Below are positions 53,936 through 63,440 of a stretch of DNA of 64,000 nucleotides, one piece after another (positions within the stretch are counted from its first letter, which is position 1; every line of letters begins with the position of its first letter). The position numbers and the translations under genes are program-made. A model generated the notes under the pieces. That model searched no databases, was not told the DNA's origin, and saw only the letters and a program-made list of their open reading frames with translations. This stretch comes from Streptomyces clavifer (GTDB lineage Bacteria > Actinomycetota > Actinomycetes > Streptomycetales > Streptomycetaceae): positions 620,001-684,000 of the forward strand of contig BMWJ01000003.1 of the NCBI GenBank assembly GCA_014651175.1. Direction: 5' to 3'.

Positions 53936-55588
53936 GTGATGGTCATGGATGCCAAGCCGCAGCAGAAGCCGGAGTCACCCCTCTCCACCCTGCCGCCGAA
54001 GGGCGCGACGTCCGTGCCCCCGTCCCCCGCACCGATGCGCACCACGCTGCGCAGGGCGGCGTTCGGCGCGGTGGCCGGTGCCGTGCTCGTGGCCGGTGCG
54101 GTGGTCGCCGTCCCCGACGCGGAAGAGAGCGCGCCCCCCGTGCCCGGGCCCGTGGCACGGGCCGAGAGCGCGGCGGCTGCGGGCTCCCCCGCTTCCCTGT
54201 CCGATCTCACGGCCCTGATCGGCGACCGGCAGCAGTGGGTGGAGACGCATCCCTCCGACGCACCGTCCTGGGCGGTGCTCGGTACGGCGTACGTGGAGTG
54301 GGGCCTGCGCTCGGCGGACGCGACGTACTACACCCGGGCCGAACAGGCGCTCCAGCGTTCGCTGGCCGCGCAGCCCGGGGAGCGCGGCAACGCGGAGGCC
54401 TGGGTGGGGCTGGGCGCGCTCGCCAACGCGCGGCACGACTACCTCGCGGCGAAGAAGTGGGGCGAGACCGTGCGCACGCGGGAGCCGAAGAACTGGACGG
54501 CGTACCCGGTGCTGATCGACGCGTACAACGGTCTCGGCGAGTACGAGGCGGCCGGCAGGGCCACGGAGAAGTTCGGGTCGCTGCGCAAGGGGGTCCCCGC
54601 GCTGGCCAGGACGTCGGAGATGTACCACAACCAGGGCTGGCGCGAGGACGCCCTGGCCACCGCCCAGGAGGCGGCGGACCGTGCCACCGGGCCCGCGGAG
54701 AAGGCGGCGGCGCTGCACCGCCTGGGAGACCTGGCCCGGGAACGCGGCGAGCCCGAGGAGGCCGTCGCCCAGTACGGCGCGGCCCTGCGCACCGACCGCA
54801 GTCACCTCGCCTCCCTCGCGGGCCGGGCCCGCGCGCTGGTGGCCCTGGACCGCACGGACGAGGCGCTGGCCGACTACCGGACGGTGACGGCGAAGCTGCC
54901 GCGCCCGGAGTACGTCCTCGAGCTGGGCGAGCTGTACGAGTCGCTGGATCTGGACGGTGACGCCCGCACCCAGTACAAGAGGCTCCGGGAACTGCTCGCC
55001 GAGGCCAGGAAGGCCGGGGTCGACGAGTCCCTGACGGAGGCCCGTTACGAGGCGGACCACGGCGATCCCGAAGCGGCCGTGGAGCTGATGCGCACCGAGT
55101 GGTCCGGGCTGCGCCGCAGCTCGGACGTGTCGGACGCACTGGGCTGGGCGCTGCACCGGGCGGGCCGGTCGGAGGAGGGCCTGCAGTACGCGGAGCGGGC
55201 GGTGGAGACCGGCGTACGGGACGCCTCGTACGCCTATCACCTGGGCATGATCGAGAACGCGCTCGGCCAGGACGGCCCGGCCCGCAGCGATCTGGAGGCG
55301 TCCCTCCGTACGGACCCGGAGTTCTCCCCGCTGGACGCACCCCTGGCGCAGGAGGCTCTGGACGCCCTGGACGGACCGGCGCCGGGCGGTCCGGCGGACA
55401 TGGAGCCGTCGGACCCGGAACCCGCTCCGGGGCAGGCCCCCGGGACGGCCGGCACGGACGGGGGCGACGAGGGGCAGGGCGAGGGCCGGACGCGGGAGAA
55501 GCCGGGGAGGGACGAGCCGGAACCGAAGCAGTCCGCGCGGGAGGCCTCGCCTTCCCCGGGGGCGGAGCCCGGCGCAGCGGCTCCGTAG
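53936..55588 (+). CDS. Membrane-anchored TPR-repeat protein
   Basis: A 550-residue protein. A hydrophobic N-terminal segment (AAFGAVAGAVLVAGAVVAVP, about 42-61) serves as signal anchor. Beyond it come many TPR-like helix pairs: WAVLGTAYVEWGLRSADATY, AWVGLGALANARHDYLAAKK, ASLAGRARALVALDRTDEAL and YAYHLGMIENALGQDGPARS. The C-terminus is acidic low complexity. It probably scaffolds a complex outside the membrane. Starts GTG 53936, ATG 53939 or ATG 53945 are possible. Function unknown. Confidence 0.82.
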   Translation: MMVMDAKPQQKPESPLSTLPPKGATSVPPSPAPMRTTLRRAAFGAVAGAVLVAGAVVAVPDAEESAPPVPGPVARAESAAAAGSPASLSDLTALIGDRQQWVETHPSDAPSWAVLGTAYVEWGLRSADATYYTRAEQALQRSLAAQPGERGNAEAWVGLGALANARHDYLAAKKWGETVRTREPKNWTAYPVLIDAYNGLGEYEAAGRATEKFGSLRKGVPALARTSEMYHNQGWREDALATAQEAADRATGPAEKAAALHRLGDLARERGEPEEAVAQYGAALRTDRSHLASLAGRARALVALDRTDEALADYRTVTAKLPRPEYVLELGELYESLDLDGDARTQYKRLRELLAEARKAGVDESLTEARYEADHGDPEAAVELMRTEWSGLRRSSDVSDALGWALHRAGRSEEGLQYAERAVETGVRDASYAYHLGMIENALGQDGPARSDLEASLRTDPEFSPLDAPLAQEALDALDGPAPGGPADMEPSDPEPAPGQAPGTAGTDGGDEGQGEGRTREKPGRDEPEPKQSAREASPSPGAEPGAAAP

Positions 55589-55635
55589 GCCCGCCGCCCC
55601 CTTGTACGCGCCCCCGCCGAAGGCGCCGGGGGCGA

Positions 55636-55671
55636 ATGGCGCGGGCCCCTCCCGGGAGGGGCCCGCGCCAT
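55636..55671. terminator. Perfect 36-bp palindrome between convergent genes
   Basis: Each 18-bp half (ATGGCGCGGGCCCCTCCC and its complement) is perfect with no loop, so it folds as a hairpin with a 4-nt loop. It lies between the TPR gene and hpd and terminates both. Confidence 0.85.
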
Positions 55672-55685
55672 CGCCGTCCGGCGGA

Positions 55686-56885
<1,200 letters not shown>

Positions 56886-56953
56886 TCAACCTGCCCGACG
56901 GGTGGCCAGGATGGGCGGGCTATCTGTACAGGGTGACCACAGGGAGACGGATC

Positions 56954-57427
56954 ATGGCGATCGATCATCTGGACGGCCGGCTCATCGCCCTGCTGGCCCG
57001 CGAGCCCCGCATCGGTGTGCTGGAGGCCTCCCGGCGGCTCGGGGTGGCGCGCGGGACCGTCCAGGCACGGCTGGACCGGCTTCAGTCGAATGGCGTCATC
57101 CGCGGCTTCGGCCCCGACGTCGACCCGGCGGCCCTCGGCTACCCGGTCACCGCGTTCGCGACGCTGGAGATCAGGCAGGGCCAAGGCGCCGATGTACGGG
57201 CCCATTTGGGTGGGGTGCCCGAGGTGCTCGAACTGCACACCACCACCGGGCACGGTGACATGCTCTGCCGCCTCGTCGCCCGGTCCAACGCCGATCTCCA
57301 GCGGGTGATCGACCGGGTGGTCGGTTTGGATGGGATCGTCCGGGCCTCCACGGCGATCGTCATGGAAAATCCGGTCCCCCTGCGTATTCTCCCGCTCGTC
57401 GAGCAGGCTGCACAGGACACCGACTGA
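56954..57427 (+). CDS. Lrp/AsnC family regulator
   Basis: A 157-residue feast/famine regulator. The helix-turn-helix is RIGVLEASRRLGVARGTVQA, then RLQSNGVIRGFG. The C-terminal RAM ligand domain is VTAFATLEIRQGQG and TTGHGDMLCRLVARSN. GGGAGACGG precedes ATG 56954, preferred over GTG 56933. It is divergent from hpd and precedes the osmolyte ABC operon by 14 bp, so it could govern tyrosine catabolism or the transporter. Confidence 0.9.
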   Translation: MAIDHLDGRLIALLAREPRIGVLEASRRLGVARGTVQARLDRLQSNGVIRGFGPDVDPAALGYPVTAFATLEIRQGQGADVRAHLGGVPEVLELHTTTGHGDMLCRLVARSNADLQRVIDRVVGLDGIVRASTAIVMENPVPLRILPLVEQAAQDTD

Positions 57428-57441
57428 CCGAGGAGCAGCAT

Positions 57442-58089
57442 GTGAACTTCTGGGAGTACGTGAGCACCCGCCACCAGCAGCTGCTCACCGACGCGTTCCA
57501 GCACGTCAGCGCAGTCTTCCAGTGCATGGTCCTCGCCACCGTGCTCGGCGTCGTGATCGCCGTGCTCAGCTACCGGAGCAGTTGGGGCGGGTCGCTGGCC
57601 ATCACCTCGACGGCCATGATCCTCACCATCCCGTCGCTCGCCGCGATCGGCCTGCTGATCCCTCTGGTCGGCCTCGGGGTTCCGCCCACCGTGATCATCC
57701 TGACGCTGTACGGGCTGCTGCCCGTCGTCCGCAACGCCATCGTCGGACTGCGCGGCGTCGACCCGTCCCTGGTCGACGCAGCGAAGGGCATCGGGATGTC
57801 GCGTACGGCACGGCTGTGCAAGGTGGAGCTGCCGCTCGCCTGGCCGCCCATCCTCACCGGGATCCGGGTCTCCACCCAGATGCTGATGGGGATCGCCGCC
57901 ATCGCCGCGTACGCCTCGGGCCCCGGTCTCGGGAACGAGATCTTCCGCGGTCTCGCCTCGCTGGGCAGTGCCAACGCGATCAATCAGGTCCTCGCAGGCA
58001 CGCTCGGCATCGTCGTCCTCGCCCTGCTCTTCGACGCCGCGTACGTCCTGCTCGGACGCCTCACCATCCCCAGGGGGATCCGTGTCTGA
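57442..58089 (+). CDS. Osmolyte ABC transporter permease 1 (OpuCB-like)
   Basis: A 215-residue permease with about six helices. SYRSSWGGSLAITSTAMILT, then the EAA-like cytoplasmic loop GLRGVDPSLVDAAKGIGMSR and GIRVSTQMLMGIAAIAAYAS. A GTG start at 57442. It belongs with the following ATPase (8-bp overlap), a second permease and a lipoprotein, a complete quaternary-amine/osmolyte importer of the OpuC/OsmF class. Confidence 0.92.
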   Translation: MNFWEYVSTRHQQLLTDAFQHVSAVFQCMVLATVLGVVIAVLSYRSSWGGSLAITSTAMILTIPSLAAIGLLIPLVGLGVPPTVIILTLYGLLPVVRNAIVGLRGVDPSLVDAAKGIGMSRTARLCKVELPLAWPPILTGIRVSTQMLMGIAAIAAYASGPGLGNEIFRGLASLGSANAINQVLAGTLGIVVLALLFDAAYVLLGRLTIPRGIRV

Positions 58090-59350
58090 AACCGTCACCG
58101 GGCCGACGGAGACTCCCGCGGCCGGCACCACCGCCTCGGGTGCCACCATCCGGCTGGAGAACCTCACCAAGTCCTACCCCGGCAACCCCGCTCCGGCCGT
58201 CGACAACGTCACGATGGACATCAAGGCCGGCGAGACCGTGATCCTCGTGGGGCCGTCCGGCTGCGGGAAGTCCACCACGCTGAAGATGATCAACCGGCTG
58301 ATCGAACCGACGTCCGGGCGGATCAGGATCAACGACGAGGACGTCACCGACATGGACCCGGTGAAGCTGCGGCGCAAGATCGGGTACGCGATCCAGTCCT
58401 CCGGGCTCTTCCCGCACATGACGGTCGCGGAGAACATCGCCCTCGTGCCCAAGATGACCGGCTGGTCGAAGTCCGGCGTGAAGGACCGCGTCGAGGAGAT
58501 GCTCGACCTGGTCGGTCTCGATCCGCGGGAGTTCCACGGGCGGTATCCGCGCCAGCTCTCCGGCGGCCAGCAGCAACGGGTCGGCGTGGCCCGGGCCCTG
58601 GCCGCGGACCCGCCGGTCCTGCTGATGGACGAGCCGTTCGGCGCGGTCGACCCCATCACCCGTGACCACCTCCAGGACGAGCTGATCCGGCTCCAGCACG
58701 AGCTGCACAAGACGATCGTCTTCGTCACGCACGACTTCGACGAGGCGATCAAGCTGGGCGACCGCATCGCGGTGCTGCGGGAGCGTTCGCACATCGCCCA
58801 GTTCGACACTCCCGAGGCGATCCTCACCAACCCGACGGACGACTTCGTCTCCGGCTTCGTGGGCGCGGGAGCGGCACTGAAGCGGCTCAACCTCACCCGC
58901 GTACGGGATGTGGGGATCGCCGACTTCCCCACGGTCACCGTCGAGGACCCGCTCCAGTTGATCTTCGACAAGCTGCGCGACGGCTCGCACAACGAACTGC
59001 TGATGCTGGACCGCAGGAACCGTCCGTACAAGTGGCTGCGGCGCGGCGACCTGATGCGGGCCAAGGGCTCGCTGGCCCGGGCGGGGCAGCTGGTGCACGA
59101 CACCGTGACCCGGGACGCGACGCTCCACGACGCGCTGGAAGCCGTGCTGACCGACAGCGGGGGGCGGGTCGCCGTGACGGGGCGGCGCGGAGAGTTCATC
59201 GGCGTAGTCGACATGCAGACACTGATGAACTCCGTGCACGAGCTCCTGGAGGCCGACCGGCTCACGGCGATGGAGCACCAGCACGATCTGGAGCACCTGC
59301 GGGGCCACCAGACGGAACAGGAGCTTGAGGGGGGTGGCAGCGGGCTATGA
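58082..59350 (+). CDS. Osmolyte ABC transporter ATPase with CBS domains
   Basis: A 422-residue ATPase. Walker A is GPSGCGKS (about 57-64), signature LSGGQQQRVGVARAL, Walker B VLLMDEPFGAVDP. The C-terminal part (about 260-380) has CBS-like halves (NELLMLDRRNRPYKWLRRGD, RVAVTGRRGEFIGVVDMQTL), which in OpuA/OpuC sense ionic strength. GTG start at 58082 overlaps the upstream permease by 8 bp, and its stop overlaps the next permease start in ATGA. Confidence 0.93.
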   Translation: MSETVTGPTETPAAGTTASGATIRLENLTKSYPGNPAPAVDNVTMDIKAGETVILVGPSGCGKSTTLKMINRLIEPTSGRIRINDEDVTDMDPVKLRRKIGYAIQSSGLFPHMTVAENIALVPKMTGWSKSGVKDRVEEMLDLVGLDPREFHGRYPRQLSGGQQQRVGVARALAADPPVLLMDEPFGAVDPITRDHLQDELIRLQHELHKTIVFVTHDFDEAIKLGDRIAVLRERSHIAQFDTPEAILTNPTDDFVSGFVGAGAALKRLNLTRVRDVGIADFPTVTVEDPLQLIFDKLRDGSHNELLMLDRRNRPYKWLRRGDLMRAKGSLARAGQLVHDTVTRDATLHDALEAVLTDSGGRVAVTGRRGEFIGVVDMQTLMNSVHELLEADRLTAMEHQHDLEHLRGHQTEQELEGGGSGL

Positions 59351-60201
59351 CACCCAGCCATCAGGCGCCGCCCAAGGGAGCACGCCCTCCGGGCGAGCAC
59401 GACGTGGGCGGCCACGCCTTCCGCGACGAGGAGGCGGAGCCGTCTCCGCCGTCGCCGGGCCCGCCGCGCCGCATCACCTGGAAGAAGCTCGTGCTGGTGC
59501 CGGCCGTCCTGACGGTGGTCCTGGTCGCGACCTACCTGTGGATCACCCACGTCGAACTCGACTCGATCGCCAGGAACTCCCTGGCCGGCGACATCGTGGA
59601 GGTGCGCTGGTGGCAGCACGTCAGGCTGACCGCCATCTCCACCTTCTGGGTGCTGATCATCGCCATCCCGCTCGGCATCGCGCTGACCCGGCCCGGCCTG
59701 AAGAAGGCCGCCCCCGGGGTCACCGTCATCGCCAACATCGGGCAGGCGACGCCCGCGATCGGGCTGCTGGCCCTGCTGGTGATCTGGCTGGGCATCGGCC
59801 CGTCGACGGCGATCATCGGGATGGTGATCTACGCCGTCCTGCCCGTGCTCTCCAACACGGTGGCGGGGCTGAACTCGATCGAGCCGACGCTCGTCGAGGC
59901 GTCCAGGGGCATCGGCATGTCGGCGATGGGCACCCTCACCAAGGTCGAACTGCCGCTCGCGGTCCCACTGATCCTCGCGGGCGTGCGGACGGCCCTGGTG
60001 CTCAACGTGGGCACGGCGACCCTCGCGACCTTCGGGGGCGGCGGCGGCCTCGGCGACCTGATCACGTCGGGGATCCAGACACAGCGCATGCCCGTGCTGA
60101 TCCTCGGATCCGTACTGACCGTCGTGCTGGCACTGCTCGTGGACTGGCTGGCCTCGCTGGTCGAACTGTGGCTGACGCCGCGCGGACTGGAGGAAGCGTG
60201 A
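59347..60201 (+). CDS. Osmolyte ABC transporter permease 2
   Basis: A 284-residue permease. Pro-rich cytoplasmic N-terminus (about 1-45), then six helices. FWVLIIAIPLGIALTRPG, ANIGQATPAIGLLALLVIWL, and the EAA-like loop GLNSIEPTLVEASRGIGMSA mark it as a ProW/OpuC type. ATGA overlap upstream and GTGA overlap with the substrate-binding gene downstream show tight coupling within the operon. Confidence 0.92.
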   Translation: MTPSHQAPPKGARPPGEHDVGGHAFRDEEAEPSPPSPGPPRRITWKKLVLVPAVLTVVLVATYLWITHVELDSIARNSLAGDIVEVRWWQHVRLTAISTFWVLIIAIPLGIALTRPGLKKAAPGVTVIANIGQATPAIGLLALLVIWLGIGPSTAIIGMVIYAVLPVLSNTVAGLNSIEPTLVEASRGIGMSAMGTLTKVELPLAVPLILAGVRTALVLNVGTATLATFGGGGGLGDLITSGIQTQRMPVLILGSVLTVVLALLVDWLASLVELWLTPRGLEEA

Positions 60202-61169
60202 GGGTACGTACGGGCCTGGCGTCGACGGCCGCGCTCGCCCTCCTGCTCACGGGGTGCGGGCTGAAGAGCGGATCGCCGCTGGTGGACGAGGTGGAACCCG
60301 GATCGGTCGGGAAGGGCCAGCCGCTCAGGGGCGCTTCCCTGACGGTGACCTCGAAGAACTTCAGCGAGAACATCATCCTCGGACAGATCATGGGCCTGGT
60401 CTTCAAGGCGGCCGGCGCGGAGGTCCTGGACCGCACGAACCTGCCGGGGTCGATCAGCGCGCGCGAGGCGGTCGTCAAGGGCGAGGCCGACGCCCTGTAC
60501 GACTACACGGGCACGGCGTGGATCACCTACCTCGGCCACGCCAAGCCCATCGTCGACCCGCAGAAGCAGTGGAAGGCCGTCCGGGACGAGGACGTCGGCA
60601 ACGGGGTGACCTGGCTGCCACCGGCCACCCTCGACAACACGTACGCCCTGGCCATCAGCAAGAAGAACAACGCGAAGTACAAGCTGAAGACGCTCTCGGA
60701 CGTGGCGGCGCTCGCGAAGAAGGACCCGAAGGCCGTGACGGTCTGCGTGGAGAACGAGTTCGCCTCGCGGGACGACGGACTGCCCGGCATGCAGAAGCTG
60801 TACGGGATGAACCTGCCGGCCTCGAACATCAAGAAGATGGACGCGGGGATCATCTACACCCAGGTGTCCACGTCCGACTCCTGCCTGCTGGGCGAGGTGT
60901 ACACCACGGACGGCCGCATCAAGGCGATGAACCTGGACGTCATGGAGGACGACAAGCAGTTCTTCCCCAACTACAACGCGGCCCCCGCCATCCACACGGC
61001 GACCCTCGACAAGCACCCCGAGATCGCCGGACTGCTGGCCCCGGTCACCGAGAGGCTCACCACCCAGCTCGCACAGGAGCTGAACTCCAAGGTCGACGTG
61101 GACGGCCAGGACCCGCACGAGGTGGCGAAGGACTGGCTGGTCAAGGAGGGGTTCATCCGGGAGGGCTGA
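60198..61169 (+). CDS. Osmolyte ABC transporter substrate-binding lipoprotein
   Basis: A 323-residue lipoprotein. LLLTGCGLKSG is the lipobox (Cys near 20). The binding domain of the OsmF/ProX type starts ASLTVTSKNFSENIILGQIM, then LPGSISAREAVVKGEADALY and LYDYTGTAWITYLG. Aromatic residues typical for quaternary amines (YDYTGT, YTQVS) are present. The likely substrate is glycine betaine, choline or related. Starts with GTG 60198, overlapping the permease stop. Confidence 0.92.
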   Translation: MRVRTGLASTAALALLLTGCGLKSGSPLVDEVEPGSVGKGQPLRGASLTVTSKNFSENIILGQIMGLVFKAAGAEVLDRTNLPGSISAREAVVKGEADALYDYTGTAWITYLGHAKPIVDPQKQWKAVRDEDVGNGVTWLPPATLDNTYALAISKKNNAKYKLKTLSDVAALAKKDPKAVTVCVENEFASRDDGLPGMQKLYGMNLPASNIKKMDAGIIYTQVSTSDSCLLGEVYTTDGRIKAMNLDVMEDDKQFFPNYNAAPAIHTATLDKHPEIAGLLAPVTERLTTQLAQELNSKVDVDGQDPHEVAKDWLVKEGFIREG

Positions 61170-61233
61170 GCCGGGGACCGCACGCGGCGGGCCTGAGGGA
61201 GCCGGGCACCGGAAGGGCTCCCCGCCGGACGGC

Positions 61234-62022
61234 TCAGCAGCTCGGGACCTTGCTCCCCCGCTCCAGGGCCTTCAGTGACGACACGGCGCTCTTCAGGGTC
61301 GTGACCGGGATCAGCCGCAGGCCCTCGGGCCGCTCGGCCTCCGCCTGCTTGCACTCGGCCTTCGGCACCAGGAAGACGGTCGCGCCGTCGCGCCGGGCGG
61401 CCTGCGTCTTCAGGGAGACCCCGCCGACGGCACCGACCGCGCCGTCGGCCTCGATCGTGCCCGTACCGGCGACCGTACGGCCACCGGTCAGACCGCCGCC
61501 GGAGCCGTCACCGGCGAGTTTGTCGATGATGCCGAGCGAGAAGAACAGCCCGGCACTGGGACCGCCGACATCGGCGAGGTGCAGAGTGACGTCCACGGAG
61601 CCGGGGTCCTTGCCCAGGTAGTCCAGGGCCGCCTCGACCGCGACGTTCTGCGACTTCTCCATGTCCTGGAGGTTGTGCTGCTCGATCTCCTTCTCGGAGC
61701 CCCCGGTCGGGTAGACGGAGTCGCGCGGCATGACCGCGCGGTCCGTCCTGAACCAGCTGTCGACCACGTCCCCGACCCTGACATCCGCCGTGGGGCCGGT
61801 CGCGATGATCGTCGTCATCAGCAGCTTGCCGTCCGTCGGGAGGGTCGGCGCGCCCTTGATCGTGATGACCGGTTTCCCCTGGTCGTTCCCCAGGACGTTC
61901 GCGGTCGTGCCGGGCTGTGCCAGGGTGAACGGCAGGGGCGCGAAGGCCGCCGTGACGAACAGCGCGAGGACGGGCAGCGCGCAGAGGGCGAGGGTGCGGG
62001 GGCGCGTAAGACGAGTGAGCAC
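61234..62022 (-). CDS. Membrane-anchored S16 (Lon-type) serine protease, YlbL-like
   Basis: A 262-residue protein with an N-terminal membrane segment (RTLALCALPVLALFVTAAFA) and, near the end, the Lon proteolytic-type dyad: Ser in VGGPSAGLFFSLGI and Lys in GVSLKTQAARRDGAT. A beta-rich middle domain comes in place of a clear PDZ. It is related to B. subtilis YlbL and Streptomyces secreted S16 proteins. Substrate unknown. Convergent with the ABC operon. Confidence 0.85.
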   Translation of the reverse strand: MLTRLTRPRTLALCALPVLALFVTAAFAPLPFTLAQPGTTANVLGNDQGKPVITIKGAPTLPTDGKLLMTTIIATGPTADVRVGDVVDSWFRTDRAVMPRDSVYPTGGSEKEIEQHNLQDMEKSQNVAVEAALDYLGKDPGSVDVTLHLADVGGPSAGLFFSLGIIDKLAGDGSGGGLTGGRTVAGTGTIEADGAVGAVGGVSLKTQAARRDGATVFLVPKAECKQAEAERPEGLRLIPVTTLKSAVSSLKALERGSKVPSC

Positions 62023-62122
62023 CCGCCCAATCTATCCGCCGCCGTACGCCCCCGACGATTTCCCGTGCCCGGGCCCGGCCCCTGGCTCGGCGCCGCCCCG
62101 GGCCACGGCCCCGGACCCCGGC

Positions 62123-62767
62123 TCAGCGCAGCGCGTCCGCGACTTCCCGGGCCGCGTCGAGCACCCGGGGGCCGACCCGTTCGGGCACGGCGTCCGCGAG
62201 CATCACCACACCGACGCTGCCCTCCACGCCTGACACCCCGACCAGCGGTGCCGCGGCCCCGCAGGCGCCGGCTTCGAGCTCGCCGTGGGTGAGGGTGTAT
62301 CCGGGGTGGTCGGCGACCGCCTTCTGCCGGGCGGTGAGGATCGCCCTGCCCGCGGCGCCCCTGTCCAGTGCGTGCCGGAAGCCGGCCCGGTACGCCACGT
62401 GGTAGTCGGTCCAGGTCGGTTCGACGACGGCGACCGCGAGTGCGTCCGCGCCGTCGACCAGGGTGAGGTGGGCGGTGGCCCCTATGTCCTCCGCCAGCGA
62501 ACGCAGTGCGGGCAGCGCCGCCTCCCGGACGAGCGGGTGCACCTGGCGGCCCAGGCGCAGCACGCCCAGACCGACCCTGGCCCGGCCGCCGAGATCGCGC
62601 CGGACCAGAGCGTGCTGTTCCAGAGTGGCGAGGAGTCGGTAGACGACGGTGCGGTTGACGCCGAGCTTGTTCGACAGCTCGGTGACGGTCAGGCCGTGGT
62701 CGGTATCGGCGAGCAGCTTGAGGACACGCAGTCCCCTGTCGAGCGTCTGGGAAGTCTCTGCGGTCAC
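62123..62767 (-). CDS. IclR family transcriptional regulator
   Basis: A 214-residue IclR. The winged helix is VLKLLADTDHGLTVTELSNK, LGVNRTVVYRLLATLEQHAL and LVRRDLGGRARVG. The effector domain has GATAHLTLVDGADALAVAVV, TDYHVAYRAGFRHALDRGAA and AACGAAAPLVGVSGVEGSVG. The domain is a little shorter than usual (about 250), but complete in motifs. No operon partner is adjacent. It probably controls a catabolic gene elsewhere. Confidence 0.9.
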   Translation of the reverse strand: MTAETSQTLDRGLRVLKLLADTDHGLTVTELSNKLGVNRTVVYRLLATLEQHALVRRDLGGRARVGLGVLRLGRQVHPLVREAALPALRSLAEDIGATAHLTLVDGADALAVAVVEPTWTDYHVAYRAGFRHALDRGAAGRAILTARQKAVADHPGYTLTHGELEAGACGAAAPLVGVSGVEGSVGVVMLADAVPERVGPRVLDAAREVADALR

Positions 62768-63306
62768 GACGCCCTCTCCCTCTTTGGTGAGCGGGGCGGA
62801 TATCTCTCCGGACTGCCGACGCCGGTCTCAACGGCGACGTACCGAGAGGCCGCCGACTGGCCATGGCACCGGCTGCGCACCGCGGCCACATTGACACGGT
62901 GCGTTCATGTTTCGGGGACATTAGCGAGCGAGTCCGCTCAGCGGAAGACCTCGTCCAGAATCCGGTCTCCCTCCGGCACGCGACGGCATAACCGCCGGTC
63001 AGCGCGGAACCGTCCGGAACGCGAACATCTACGCGCGTTCTAGTCGCGTGACGCCGTCGCGACGCTCCGTACACCGGATGTGAACGGGTGTTAACTCACC
63101 GTAAATTAATGTGCTGAACTTTTCGCGGGGCGAGCCCTCGCGCGCCTTCACGCGCGCCGCGCACCACGGAGCGGGGCGCCGGATCAGGCCTCCGGGCTAG
63201 GGATTCCGGCCCTCCGATCGGGGCGCCCCGGACGGCCCGGCCCTCAGCCCGGCCCTCGGAACGGGCGGCGGGGCAGGACTTCGGGCGCCAGCGGTATCGG
63301 CATCTC

Positions 63307-63354
63307 GGCATCGGCATCGGCATCGGCATCGGCATCGGCATCGGCATCGGCATC
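63307..63354. repeat. Hexanucleotide repeat (GGCATC)x8
   Basis: Eight perfect GGCATC units, preceded by imperfect units (GGTATC, GGCATCT), outside any gene. A slippage-prone microsatellite rare for a bacterial chromosome. Confidence 0.95.
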
Positions 63355-63383
63355 GGGCGAGGGGGAGCCGCAGACAACGGCAG

Positions 63384-63425
63384 CGGGCCCGGTGCGGGAG
63401 GCGTACACCTCCCGCACCGGGCCCG
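63384..63425 (-). terminator. Terminator of the helicase gene
   Basis: Perfect 18-bp arms (CGGGCCCGGTGCGGGAGG and complement) at 63384-63401 and 63408-63425, 6-nt loop, 15 bp past the minus-strand stop. Confidence 0.9.
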
Positions 63426-63440
63426 CGTTCCGGGGTCATC

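Larger units (their letters stand above)
62768..63440. other. Large intergenic region
   Basis: 673 bp between the IclR gene and the helicase. It contains the (GGCATC)8 repeat at 63307-63354, the terminator at 63384-63425, and an AT-rich stretch around 63088-63120 (GGTGTTAACTCACCGTAAATTA). I see no convincing gene. Confidence 0.65.

Noticed and set aside
63096-63377. A minus-strand ORF with a Met-Pro repeat
   Set aside because: The repeat is the GGCATC microsatellite read in one frame. No ribosome site or homology is evident.
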